Below, one piece after another: positions 25,740 through 37,355 of a stretch of DNA of 64,000 nt. Origin of the DNA: Panorpa germanica (lineage: Eukaryota > Arthropoda > Insecta > Mecoptera > Panorpidae). Made by a program: the position numbers and the translations under genes. Location: assembly GCA_963678705.1 (NCBI GenBank), contig OY783216.1, positions 14,055,818-14,119,817 on the forward strand, written 5' to 3'. The notes under the pieces were generated by a model that was given only the letters and a program-made list of their open reading frames with translations, was not told where the DNA came from and searched no databases. The stretch's first letter is position 1. Each line of letters opens with the position of its first letter.

Positions 25740-26190
25740 TACATTTCATTTGTGTTCTTTATTCTCATACTCATTCTACCCCCTTCAAAAAAAATATAAT
25801 CTCAACCCATTTTTTTCTCTCTTCTTGCTACTTCTCTGCTACTCGTCCTTCATTGTCATTTCTTCTCTATTCTCACTCCATCTCACTACTTCTCGTTGGT
25901 TGTCTCTTTTTCTCGTAAGCATTCTGGTACCTCTCCCTCCCAAATCCTGTTGTACCTTTCATTATATTTGCTGTTATCAATGTTTTTCATTCTTCTCTGC
26001 TGCTGTACCTCTCTGTTCTATCTCTTTTCCATCATTTCTTCTTTATCTGCTATGTATATTGCAAATAGCGTGGGTCTTAAACAGTAACCCTACTTTTAAC
26101 CCTTGTCCGTCTAAAACTCCTCTGACTCCTCGCCCCGACACTTACCTTCACTTTTGTCTATATATAAATTTAATAGATTACTACTATTAG
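25740..26190. repeat. Pyrimidine-rich (C/T) tract, left part
   Basis: The plus strand is dominated by C and T over about 450 bases, in runs such as CTCTCTTCTTGCTACTTCTC. It yields overlapping Ser/Leu/Phe/Cys-rich open frames in more than one phase, which is a compositional artefact. The Jockey relic at 26240-28500 follows, and a similar tract resumes at 28560. Confidence 0.5.
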
Positions 26191-26239
26191 ATTCTCATCT
26201 AAGTTTTTGACATGATAATTAAAACTAGTTATTTCAAGA

Positions 26240-28500
26240 ACCAAATCTAATACATTTGGAGTGGTATACTGTCCTCCAAAACTTAATATAATAGTCGAAG
26301 ACTATGAATAATTTATCTTTGGTAGTGACTTAAATGTCAAAGATTCAAATTGTGGTTTTAGGCTAACGCAAACAAAAGGGATAAAGCTATAAAGGCAACC
26401 AGAAACTATGGATGTGAACACCACTCAACTTGAAAATCAACTTACCGACCTACAGATAAAAATAAAATACCAGATATGCTAATTTTTTTATATCCAAGAA
26501 AATATCTACAAATTACATCAAAGTCCAAAATGTGTTTGAAGTTTAAACCATTAGTGATACTCTTTTCATGAAAGACCCTAATCACAGTCTGATAACCTGG
26601 AGAACAAACTAAAATAGTTATAAATTAAAATAATGACATAAGTGACTTTGATAGAGAAGTAGAATACTTAATTGCGAAAAATCAGCAAAGTTTGAAAGCA
26701 AATACACAAGAACTAAGAAGAAAAATTGTTGGAAACTACTATACACAAGAAATTTGTTAACTGGCTGCTGAAAAACGAGCCAGAAAAATATGGCAAATGA
26801 CCCCAATGCCAGCAGACAAAACAATAGTGAATTCAGGATATTTAAAACAAAACAGTACATTTCTATATTAGGGAATCAACGGCAGATAGTGAAACTACTC
26901 TTTGTGTAAAGCTACAAAGAAATTAGAAAGACCGTTATTCCAAACAGCTTTAACATTAATAGATGATGGTATATGGGTTAAAACAAGTAAGGAAAAGGCT
27001 GATAAGTACGCTGGCTACTCAGAAAACATCTTTCAGCCAAATAGAGGTAACCCTATCAATAGAATGGGAGGATCAAAAAGAAAATATGTTTAATGTAACT
27101 CGTAAAGAAATAGCAAATGAAGTTAATAGAAATCTAAATTCAAAGAATGCATCTGAATGTGACCTTATGACAGGAGTAATACTCAAGCAGTTACCAAAAA
27201 AGCTGTAGTAAAACTCACATACATCTATCTACAGATTAAACAAATATACGTACCAAATCTCTGGAAAACCAGAAGCCGCCGAACGAAGTAACGTCACAGA
27301 GACACATATCACTGTTGCCAGTGATGTTAAAATTGTTTGCAAAACTTCTTCTAAAGAGAATAAAAGCAATAATTATAAGAGATAATTTTATTCCCAATCA
27401 TGTTTTAAGTTTGGTTTTAGAATACACAGAATAACAGACATAGTAGAAAATCACTGGAAGGAAAAAAAACTGCTCAGCCATATTTTAGATGTAGGCTTTT
27501 GATAGAGTATGGCATGAAAGATTTTGTTACAAATTGAGAAAACTACTACCAAAACCATACAGTTAGATACTGATCTCATACATAGCTGAAAGGAGAAAGG
27601 AGTGAAACAGGGAAACGAACACTCTAAAGAAAAAATTAATAGCGCTGGTGTTCCATAAGGAAGTGTGTGAGGACCTATTTCTTACCTGCTATACACCTAT
27701 GACATACTTACTACAGAGGGAACAACTATTGCTACATTTGCAGATGATACTGCAATATTAGCAGTAGGTGATACTGTAAAGACATCGACGGATAAACTGC
27801 AGAGAGCTATAAACAAAATGAGCAGTTGCACTAAATTATAAAGAATATCACTAAATGAAAACAAATCAAATAACATCAACTTCACTTACAAAATGGTAGA
27901 AGTTTTGTGAGTTAATCTTAATGGAAAAATGATGTACGCTAATACAACAAAATATCTTGGCTTTAGATTAGAAAATTAAATTGGAAAATTCATATAAAGC
28001 CGAAAAGGAGAAAGCTCGACATAAAAAATTGGTAACTGTACTGAATGATAGGTAGGAAATCTCATTTACCCAAACACAATAAACAGCTCCTAAATAGGCA
28101 AATCATCAAACAAGTTTAGTTATATTATATCCAAGCGTGGTGATACTTAGAGAAACTACACATAAATTATATAACGTTTTTAAAATATTGTACTGAGAAC
28201 TATAATAAACGCTCCCTGATATATTTAAAATAGCGAATTTCACCAGAAAGTCCAGATAAAAACCGTCGCTGAAGAAATAAAAAGATATCCTTCTAAGCAT
28301 TATAGCTGACTGCACTGTTACTCGAATAACGAGGTACTCCAACTGTTAAACAACAAAGCGTTAACTAGAAGACTAAAGAGGAAGAAACCTTTTGAACTAG
28401 AATGACAATTATAACAGCAGTATAAAAACAAAAATGTCAATGGGCGTTCTTTAATATCGTATGTTATGAATTTAGAAGGAATGCATTTTTTCGGATAAAT
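26240..28500 (+). mobile_element. Second decayed Jockey-like retrotransposon
   Basis: Plus-strand LINE relic with endonuclease traces (GVVYCPPKLNI, FGSDLNVKDSNCG at about 26270-26360), RT fingers (about 27080-27210, EVNRNLNSKNASECDLM then ILKQLPKK) and an RT palm box TFADDTAILAVGD at about 27735-27780. Stops and frameshifts are frequent. It lies inside a pyrimidine-rich tract and within the largest COE intron, in the same orientation as the gene. Confidence 0.8.
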
Positions 28501-28559
28501 TGCTGGTATGTCATTAAGTCAATTGTAATTACATCATAATAAAAAATAAATAAAATCTT

Positions 28560-29560
28560 TCTACGTCCTGTTACTTTATATAGCTTTGCTAACCACTATA
28601 ATCATCCTTCGTTATGTATTGGAGTTATTTTTCTTCTTTTACAGTTTTCTGGTAAGTCCAATATTTAGTTCACCGCCCTCGGCAACCTTTCCTCAACTAA
28701 TCCCATTTTATATTGGTGCATTTCTTTCCTTCAGTTTTTGTATCTGTGTTTTCATTTCTATGAAGTCTATCTCATTTTCTTTTATTTTCTTTTTATTCCT
28801 ATTCCTTACTCTCTCATTTCCTATCATTTCTCCTAGCACCTCCTAAGAGTGACAAACCTATTATTATTCCTTTGCTAGGTTCTTTCTTTTTAGTCCTTTC
28901 CCTATTTATATATTCCAAGACCTGCCTTTCCACCTTTCTCTCTTTTATCTCCTTTTCTACATTTGTTTTGGACTCATTTTCTTTTTCCCTCATCTTCCCT
29001 TAATATTCCCCCTGCTTTCTATTGAATTTTTGCTTGCCTCTTCTCTCTTCCACCTCTTTAGATCTCTTCTTAGATCTTTTTCCTTTACTTTACATACTCA
29101 ACACTTCTTTTCTCCACTCCTTCCAGTTCACCCTTCACCTTTTTTCTTAATTTGCTCCTTTCTTTCTCTCTTTACTTTCCTCTACTTTCTCACTGCTTCC
29201 TTTTTTCCTCGTGTACTCGCTACACTTAAACTTCTTCCTTTCTTTCTTTATTCCTTCCTCGCCTCCAACTCCATCTTCAATGGTAGGTGATCCGAGTTTA
29301 CTGTCTCTTCTACTTTTATTCTGGCTACTATCCTATCTTCTCTCAGCTCTGTTACAACGTAGTCAATCACTATATCAATCTGCCTCCCACATAAGTACAT
29401 TTTCATTGTATATCTTATTCAATGTTCTCATTTAACACCATCCATCAATTTTGTTTTAGTCTTTAATCATTTAGTCTTTTTCTTCTGCGTTTACTGTTTT
29501 ATCTTTTGTCCCCTTTTTAGTTTTCACTTCACCCACTCTACGTCTATATCTCGCACTCTC
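28560..29560. repeat. Pyrimidine-rich (C/T) tract, right part
   Basis: About 1 kb in which the plus strand is mostly C and T (for example TTCTTTCTTTATTCCTTCCT). The open frames at 28586-28846 and 29030-29435 follow the composition, overlap in different phases and show no domain. The tract looks like the continuation of 25740-26190, split by the Jockey insertion. Confidence 0.5.
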
Positions 29561-29982
29561 TATATAAAGACTATAATTAATTAATTAATTCATATAGATG
29601 CAAAATTTAGATGCAATAATTTATAAAATATAACAACATCTTATACCTTTATGTTTTTATTTTCAGTTAAACATTAATAGTTCTCAATTGATAGCTCAAT
29701 TAGTACAATATATAACAAGTCTCTAACTGTGGTTGACCTCATAATGGACAGACTAAGTGCGACCGTCGCACAGTCTATTATTTTCACGATCTTATGGCTC
29801 GTAAACATTGATGCCATTCTTCAAAATTCTGCGGAGTATTTTTATTAAACAGAAATACCGGGGTTAAATCACAAAGGATATGCGATTTGAATGTGACCTC
29901 TAACAAATGCATCGAGTAGTTTCTCGGAATCAATTATAATCTTAGTTTAAGTTGACGGTTGCTTTAGTTGTGCTTATTTTTT

Positions 29983-30215
29983 TTTTATTTTTTTTTTTTA
30001 TTTAACGTCGGCCTATTTCCGATGCTGAGTTCTATCACCGACGACCTCCTTCAATGTTGGCAGTATTTATGGTGTCGTGGCCTCATATATGTGGGCTACA
30101 CCACTGCCTAATAAATGTACGATTATGTATGACCATAATCAATATAAGTTCATAATAACCAAACCCAGAAAATATATATCTGGTCCGGGGATCGAACCCG
30201 AAGACACTAGTTGTG
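29983..30215 (-). mobile_element. tRNA-derived SINE-like relic
   Basis: On the minus strand, GGTTCGATCCCCGG matches the RNA polymerase III B box of tRNA-derived SINEs. About 200 bases of non-coding body follow, then an A-rich tail interrupted by single T bases (plus-strand T run at about 29978-30001). No A box is visible upstream, so the copy appears 5'-truncated. No target duplication was identified. Confidence 0.6.
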
Positions 30216-30906
30216 TTTAGTTAATTAAAAAATATAATTGAAACGTGTTTATGTAGACAAATGAAATTTGTATAAGTTTAATTGAAAACTATAAACAATA
30301 TCCATGTTTTTGGAATCCCAAGTGTAAGGAGTATAAAAATAAGGAATATAAACACTAAGGAATATGACACTTGGAACAACATTTGTAATGCAATAAAATG
30401 TTTAATAAAGAGAAAGTAATTAAAAAAATAGGAAACTTGCAGGCATTTAAATACAAAACTTGCAGTTTTTAGAAAGCTTAAAAAATACAGGGACATGAAA
30501 AAGTCTAAAGCTGATGTCAGCTTCTTTTCTAAATGATTATTTGACACCTCTATTTCTGAACTAAAAATTTTCATAAAATTTTTAAAGAGGTCATCATTCC
30601 GTAGTTCTTCATTGAGAAGATCGTCTTTTATTAAATAAATTAATACATTATTTCCACTATAATCTTTTCTCCTTTGTTCTGTAACTCTGTCAATATTTAT
30701 CTGTCTTTTAGAAAAATTAAAAACTGAAAATCGGCTTATTCTAGTCTGATGCGCTAAAATAGATTTAATACATTTAAGCACAATTTATTGACGTACGCAT
30801 CAAAATCTTTATTTTATCTTACTATTATAATGTTTGTAATGTTCCAATTTAACATGGAAAACCCATAAGAACTCATAGATATTTATATATATATAATTAT
30901 ATATAT

Positions 30907-31785
30907 TGTTACAATTTTACTGGGCGTAACGGAGAGACGGCTTGTGTGCACGTAGCAACTATCCTCTTTAGCTTCTAACACCAAATGATACAAACTTGTA
31001 AGGGCGTAAAAGGGGAATGAAGTGAGTCTGACTCTGGACCTTCTAGGACGCCAAAGGTACAAATTTGTATGTGCGAGCAAGGATAAAGGGAAGGGAGACT
31101 AGGATTCTCGAACCTTCTAAATATACGCCGTAGTACGCCTGCGACTGGGGTTCTTTTAATTGATTGCCCAGCGGAGCAATTGTTTACACTATTTAGTCGC
31201 GTTGTAACTTATTAATTAATGAATAGCCACAATTAAAATAATAAGAAGGATTTACACTTTTACAGACTTTATTTATTCACACAAAACAATTACAACAATT
31301 AACAACTATTTACAATTACTCTTTATTATTTTACTTAATTATTCTTGCTGACTTATTCTCGCGGACTGACTGTTGTTCACTCACTGACCGACCTGCGACG
31401 CGATGCTCTGCTCCTTTTATATTAGCGGTTTACGCAGTACAGTTCCCCTGGTCTCGACACTTCTGACTTTCTAGAATATTCCTATAATTATCCAAATACA
31501 CTGTTTGACCTTCCGGACTGTTTCTATGACGTTCCACTCCATACGCGTAATATTTGGTTCTAGAAAGATCACATGTAAACAATAACAGAAGTGCATGGTA
31601 CGCAGTTGTTTATGTTATCTCCAGGAACACACGTATCAAGTTATGCGCCAACCAGTAAACAGCTTCGTTATCAAAATGTCTTATTATGTGTACAGGGATC
31701 CTTATGCGCAACCTTTTCTGCTAATTCCAGTGATTATTTTATAACTATAATTTTTGTATGCTCAGACGCCCGCAAATCCGTAACA
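30907..31785. mobile_element. Solo LTR, family 2, copy 1
   Basis: Begins TGTTACAATTTTACTGGGCG and ends GCAAATCCGTAACA, about 879 bp. It matches 46819-47704 in the same orientation along its whole length. There is no coding region. The flanks are TA-rich; the last four left bases are ATAT and the first four right bases ATAC, a possible decayed 4-bp target duplication. Confidence 0.85.

Positions 31786-31787
<2 letters not shown>

Positions 31788-31854
<67 letters not shown>
31788..31854. repeat. (TA)n microsatellite
   Basis: TA run of about 30 units immediately after the solo LTR. Confidence 0.93.
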
Positions 31855-31856
<2 letters not shown>

Positions 31857-31889
31857 GCAACAAAATCGTATATGGTATCTTCTAAACGG

Positions 31890-34800
31890 CGCCTACAAAG
31901 TTTTTTAAATTTTGATATTATGTAAAAGATGAATTTCTAAGACTTTCTACGTCCCTAAATTTTTTCCTAAATTTCCGTGGAAGAACTTATTCTGGAAAAA
32001 CTGGAAAATTCAAAAAAATACTTTTGCAAATATCTGACGAACTAGAAAAGATTGAAAACTGAAATTTGGTATGTGTATTGAGATCATAATTGTGCACATT
32101 TGCCAACAGTTGGAAATTTAAAATTTGAGTTCAGTAGCGGCGCGAATTTCTTGGGGCAATGTTAGAATAGAGTTAGGACGTTCAAATTTAATATGTTGGC
32201 TCGCTGTAGACTGTTAATTATGAAAAAAAATAAACAGCCATAAACTTTCAGTGACGGCGGGAGTTGAGACAGTAAATGACAGAAATATTGAAAAAGTAGT
32301 AATAAAACTTAGAGAATGTATTGAGACACTAATTGCGCATGTTTGCCAATAATTGGATTACCAAAATTTTAATTCAGTAGCGGCGTGATTTTTTAAAAGC
32401 AATGTCGCAACAGAGCTAGAACGTTGATATTTGGAATGTGGGCCCTATATAAAGTGTCATTAAAGACAAACTATAGAAAACTGCAACTTTCCAGAGGCGG
32501 CGTGCGCTGGGGGCTAAAATCCAGAAATATGCAATGTATAGAAATGAAAGGGTTTAGTTTAAAATATATGATCTTAGATACTAACAAAATAGATACCCCT
32601 GCTAAAATTTGACAAACTTGTTCAGTAGCAGAGGTATATGGGGGGTACTAATGCTAAAATATAAAAACAAAGCTGAAATTTAGTATGCAGGTATAGATTG
32701 ACATATTAATAACGAAAATATAAAGAAACAAAATTTTCTAATGTGTAGCATTAGAGCAGGGGGTGATAAACCGAGTATATTAACAATGTAGGGGTACAAC
32801 AATGATATTTTGCATGTAGAATACTAAATAGAAGAAAATAGTTGTCTATATGTTAGATAATCAAATTTCATCGAGTAGCAGATTAGGATTGATATTTGGT
32901 GCGTTTGTAGGCAAAGTGCTACAAAATCGGACGGGAGGAAGAGAGAAAATAATATGGGTTACAGTGAAATAAGTGAAAATAAATTTTAACATGCATTTAT
33001 CTTATCGAGCTTTTGTTTAAAAATGAAATTTGGTATAAAGGTTTGTTTACCTTCCTAACCAAATTAACCAAATATCCTTTATTGTTATAAATGATAAATT
33101 TGGAAAATTAATTGTTTAGAGATTGGTACTCAGAGTGGTGGAAGCGCATTAATCCTAATTAAGAGGAAAAATTGAAAACCCCTCAACACTAAAACCTAAA
33201 ATTATTAAATAAAGAAAATGTTTTCTTGGCACACTAATTGTGCATCATCGCTTATAATTAGACACCAAATTTGTAATTCAGTAGCGGCGCGAATTTCTAG
33301 AACAATGGTAAAATAGAGTTAGAATATTTAAGTTTGTCATGTAAGTTTCCTTTAGACAGTAACTATTGAAAATAAAATAGGAAACCCAAAATTTATCGTG
33401 GCGCCGGAAGTTGAAACCGTAAAATCTAGAAATTTTGAATAAAGATAATTATAACTTGGGATATATACAGGTACACTAATTGTGAATAATTGCCAATAAT
33501 TAGAACACCACATATTTTATTCAGTAGCGGCGCGATTTTTTGGGGGTGATGTTAGAATAGAGATTTAACGTTGAAATTTAGTATGTAGGCTCACTGTAGA
33601 CAGTAATTAATAAATAAATATTAAAAACTCCAAATTTCCAGTGGCAGCGGGATTTGACAAGATAAAAGCCAGAAATATTAAATAAAGAAAATTAAAACTT
33701 GAGGTATGTATTGAGACACAAATGGTGCATAATTGCCAATAATTGAAACATATACACTTTTATTCAATATCGGCGCGAATTTTTGGGGACAATATCACAA
33801 TAGATTTAGAACGTTGAAATTTGAGACGTTGGTAAATGGTCATTAAAGACAAACTATAGAAAACGGCAAATTTCCAGTGAGTGGGAGCGCCGGGAACGAA
33901 AAACCAGAAATATCAAATATACGGGGATAAAAGGCTATAATTTAGTATATGTGTCTTGGGTACAACCAAAATTGATTCCTGTGCCTACTTTGACAAATTT
34001 AGTTTAGTGGCGGAAATTATTTTTAGCACTAATGCTATAATTTAAATACAAAACTGAAATTTAGTATGCAGATATAGATTGATATATTAATAACGAAAAT
34101 AAAAAAAATTACATTTGCTAAGTGTAACATTAGGGTAGGAGGTGATAAACCGAATATAATATCAATATAGTGGTACGACGATGATATTTTGCATGTTAAA
34201 TATTAAATAGAAGTAAAATAGTTCTCTATGTGTTAAACATGTTTAAAATACATTCAGTAGCAGAATTGGAATGATATTTGGTCCGTTTGTAGGCAAAGTT
34301 CAATCTCTTTATCTTAAGTATGTTTATTAGTTGTAAATAATAAGTTATAAATTATGTATTCCAAATGTTTATATGTGTATACATTTTTTTTAGTGCTAAT
34401 AACTTTTTAAAGTTGATGCACTAAAAACAAATATTCAAAAAAAATTACATCCATTATAGAATTGAATTGTTAGTGGTTGCGTCTTGATGCAGAACACTAC
34501 GGATCCGGAAGGCAAGCGATGGAGGAAAGGGGTTGGTAATAGTCCCAAATGTGGAAAAAATAAAATAAAAACTAAGTATTGAGACTCTAGTTATACATAT
34601 TTCAGTAGCGGTGCAAAATTTATAAATATTCGGGAAGTTTATGCTTTGCCAGACCTACAATTTTCAAATTCAATTTGTGTGGTTCTTTATAAGCGATGAT
34701 TTAAAATAGCTAGAGAAAATATAGAGTACGAGCAAAATAGATTACTTTGATTAAAATTTGACAATTTTACTTCAGCGGCAGGGGTAAATGAGAAGACTAA

Positions 34801-35330
34801 TATTATATTCTAGATATAAATATGAAATTTAGTATGTTAGTTTATAGTGCAGTAATAATTACTTGAATGAATTTTTTGAATATTAAAGTGGAAGTATAGT
34901 ATATTGGAGCGGCGAGAGGGAAGGGGCGTTGGAGGAGAAAGAGGCTGAGATGCTCGAAGCAGGGATGATAGAGGAGAGCAAATATGGGTTAAGGACGTTG
35001 CAGATCATGATTTGTGGTGGTGAATATGAGATCAATGGTGCAGTGGGATTAAATTAAAATTGACAGAATGGAAACCAAACTGCCCAAAGTGCTAAGGAGT
35101 GATTAGGAGCGTGGCGCTTGGCATTGGTAATTACAGAATGTAATTGATGTAATTGGTAGTTTTACAGTGAAATGGGTAAAAATATAAATTAACAAGCATT
35201 TGTGTATATTTATTTTTAATTTAACTTCTTAAAAATATTGTGCATATAAGGTTGAAATTTAGTATGTAGGATAGCAGTAAAGTATAAATTTTGAAAATAA
35301 ATTTCTGAAGGGAATGGTAAGTAGCGAGGC
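31890..35330. repeat. Diverged tandem array, unit about 245 bp, with about 1.38 kb higher-order period
   Basis: The phrase TTCAGTAGCGGCGCGA or a variant recurs at about 32130, 32372, 32621, 32874, 33277, 33521, 33763, 34003, 34254, 34600 and 34773, mostly 240-253 bp apart. Unit types recur in the same order: the unit with ACAGTAATTA-like text, then one with CATTAAAGACAAACTATAGA, then one with GATATATTAATAACGAAAAT, then one with GTTTGTAGGCAAAGT. Equivalent units are 1380-1391 bp apart, so there is a higher-order repeat, with a third, more degraded copy at about 34560-35330. It lies in a COE intron and has no coding potential. Confidence 0.8.
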
Positions 35331-36025
35331 GAAAGCGTTTTCATTTTTCCAGCAATTAATCTAATAAGAGGTTTTATTCCAATGACAAATAATAACACAG
35401 AAAAAGGGTATCCTTGGCGAACTGATTTTTAAATTTGAATCTCATTAGTTAAATGACCGTTTATAATTAATTTCGAAGTGGAATTTTGGTAAATATTTTT
35501 GAGGCATGACAATAACTGATCAGGAAATTTAAATGATTTCATTACAGTCTATTGATAAGGGTGTGATATGCTATCAAAAAACTTATTCATATCAAATGAT
35601 GCAATTGCACCGGTTTTACTTGATCGACAACTACTTTCTAAGATAATATTTCTAATCATAGATAAGTTTTCTATAATAGATCTCCCTTCTACTGCACATG
35701 TTTGTCCAAAGTCTATAATATCTCCTAAAAGTGGTCTGATCTTATTTAATATGACTTTCATAAATAACTTAAAATCAGTATTTAATTAAGTTATAGGGCG
35801 GAAGTCATTCACTTTTATAGGCTTCGAGGTTTTTGGAATAAAAGTTATAACACCAGTCGTAAGGGATCTTATGTTTTCTTTATCCATTTTACCGTCATAC
35901 AAATCATTAAAGATAGTCTCTAAAATGTCCCCTATTTTATCCCAGAAGATTTGGTAAAACTCATATGGTAAACCATCAGGACCCGGAGATTTTCCTTTTT
36001 GTATTCGATCAATTGATTTTCTCAT
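35290..36025 (-). pseudogene. LINE ORF2 reverse transcriptase, truncated
   Basis: Contains KGKSPGPDGLPYEFYQIFWD, GVITFIPKTSKP, NDFRPIT, then GQTCAVEGRSII and SFDMNKFFDSISHPYQ (motif A), and after a stop SVRQGYPFSVLLFVIGIKPL (motif B). Motif C (YxDD) is missing because the element ends near 35290-35330 at the tandem array. Two or three frame breaks occur (about 36030-36100, 35765-35790 and 35549). Confidence 0.8.
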
Positions 36026-36105
36026 TTAAAATATCTGCTTGTGCTGTTCATATATAGGTGGTATTATTACTCAACATCTTATGAAGGTCGGATTCGGAAA
36101 TTGCT

Positions 36106-37250
36106 TCATCTTGAATTATCATTATCATTTTCTATTTTTATTATATGTCTAGCTTTCTCCTCTTTATACCCTTTACCTACTTGATATATGGATTTTCTTT
36201 CTTCCTCCATAACGGAACCAAAGGATGATTTGAGGCGGTCGTTTATTCTCTCTTCATTTATTTGCCTTATTTTCTTTTTACATTCTCGTGATTGTATGTC
36301 AAAGTCGTTGTACATCGCTGGATTTTCGTACAATTCCTTTAGTACCGTTTCATAGAAATTTAATGTAGTATTTTGTTTCTTAGCCTTCTGTATCGTACAA
36401 TTTTTGTAATATTGTAGGATTTTGAGTTTGAATATATTTATCCACCATTTGGTGCGGTCTTGAAAGGAGGCTCGTTTTTTTAAAGTTTGTATTATAACAT
36501 TATTAGGATCTTTGGGTTCACTTATAATTAGTTTCGCATTCAATTTCCAATAACCGCGGCCAAATATAGGTAATCTTTTATCAGTTTTTATTTGCCATAT
36601 CAATGCTAGATGGTCAGATATTGCATTGGATATAACTAAGCATTTGTGGATAGATGGTTTGAGATCTTCAGAAACATAAACTCTATCATTTCTTGATGCT
36701 ATTTTCTTTCCCCTAAAGTAAGTGAAGCCCTGTTGAGTTTTATTCTTGAGGATCCAAATATCAGATAGAATTCGTTCAGTTATTAACCTATTTAATCCAG
36801 AACAGAAGTTTAGATTCCCAAGTTGGTCTCTCTGGTTCAGTACACAGTTAAAATCGCCAGCAATGATTAGAGGTAGTCTAAAATTAATATGTTTGACAAT
36901 AGTTTCATTAGCAAGCTTTATGCGTTGTTGTCTATATTTGGATCCAGTAAAATTATATATATTTACTAATGTATGACCTTCAACAGGTATTGATAGGATA
37001 CGTCCCTCTTCTTCACATATGCAATTTGTAGCTTCCATTTCAGGCCTTAACAAAATTGCAGTTCCTCTATTATTTATGCCAATGTTCGAGATATAGGAAT
37101 AAGGTTTAAAGAAACTTAAATTTTCTATATTAACTTTTTGTAATAAAATTATGTCCAAATCGTGGTCTATAATAAATTGTTTCAGCATAATTTTAGATGT
37201 TACAGAGGATAATCCATTGATATTAAATGTTGAAATGTTCTTAGTACCAT
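36106..37250 (-). pseudogene. LINE ORF2 N-terminal AP-like endonuclease
   Basis: About 360 codons stay open. Motifs in order: FNINGLSSVTS just upstream of the first Met, LDIILLQKVN, NNRGTAILLRPEME, PLIIAGDFNCVLN, SRNDRVYVS and SDHLALIWQI. These match the endonuclease/exonuclease/phosphatase fold, including the catalytic 'DFN', 'R.D..' and 'SDH' positions. The usual metal-binding Glu of 'LQE' is Lys here (LLQKVN), which would impair nicking. The frame reads upstream of Met-37188 to at least 37250, so the true start is earlier or ORF2 is translated by another route. Confidence 0.8.
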
Positions 37251-37355
37251 ATTAATAAGATATTGAATAAATTAAGGTTATTCATTTGTTTTATCTTTTA
37301 CATCTATTGCTATTCCTGTCACTTTTTTTGTTTCTTTGGTCGTTTGCTATTTTTC

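Noticed and set aside
25750-26190. 146-codon open frame
   Set aside because: Follows C/T-rich composition, and overlapping frames in other phases are equally open.
28586-29435. Three open frames of 74-86 codons
   Set aside because: Compositional artefacts of the pyrimidine-rich tract; no domain or conserved start context.
30278-30781. 167-codon minus-strand open frame
   Set aside because: Low-complexity, Phe/Leu/Ile-rich C-terminus with no recognisable domain; chance openness in AT-rich DNA is likely, though a decayed gene cannot be excluded.
36746-36976. Plus-strand open frame
   Set aside because: Shadow of the minus-strand LINE endonuclease.
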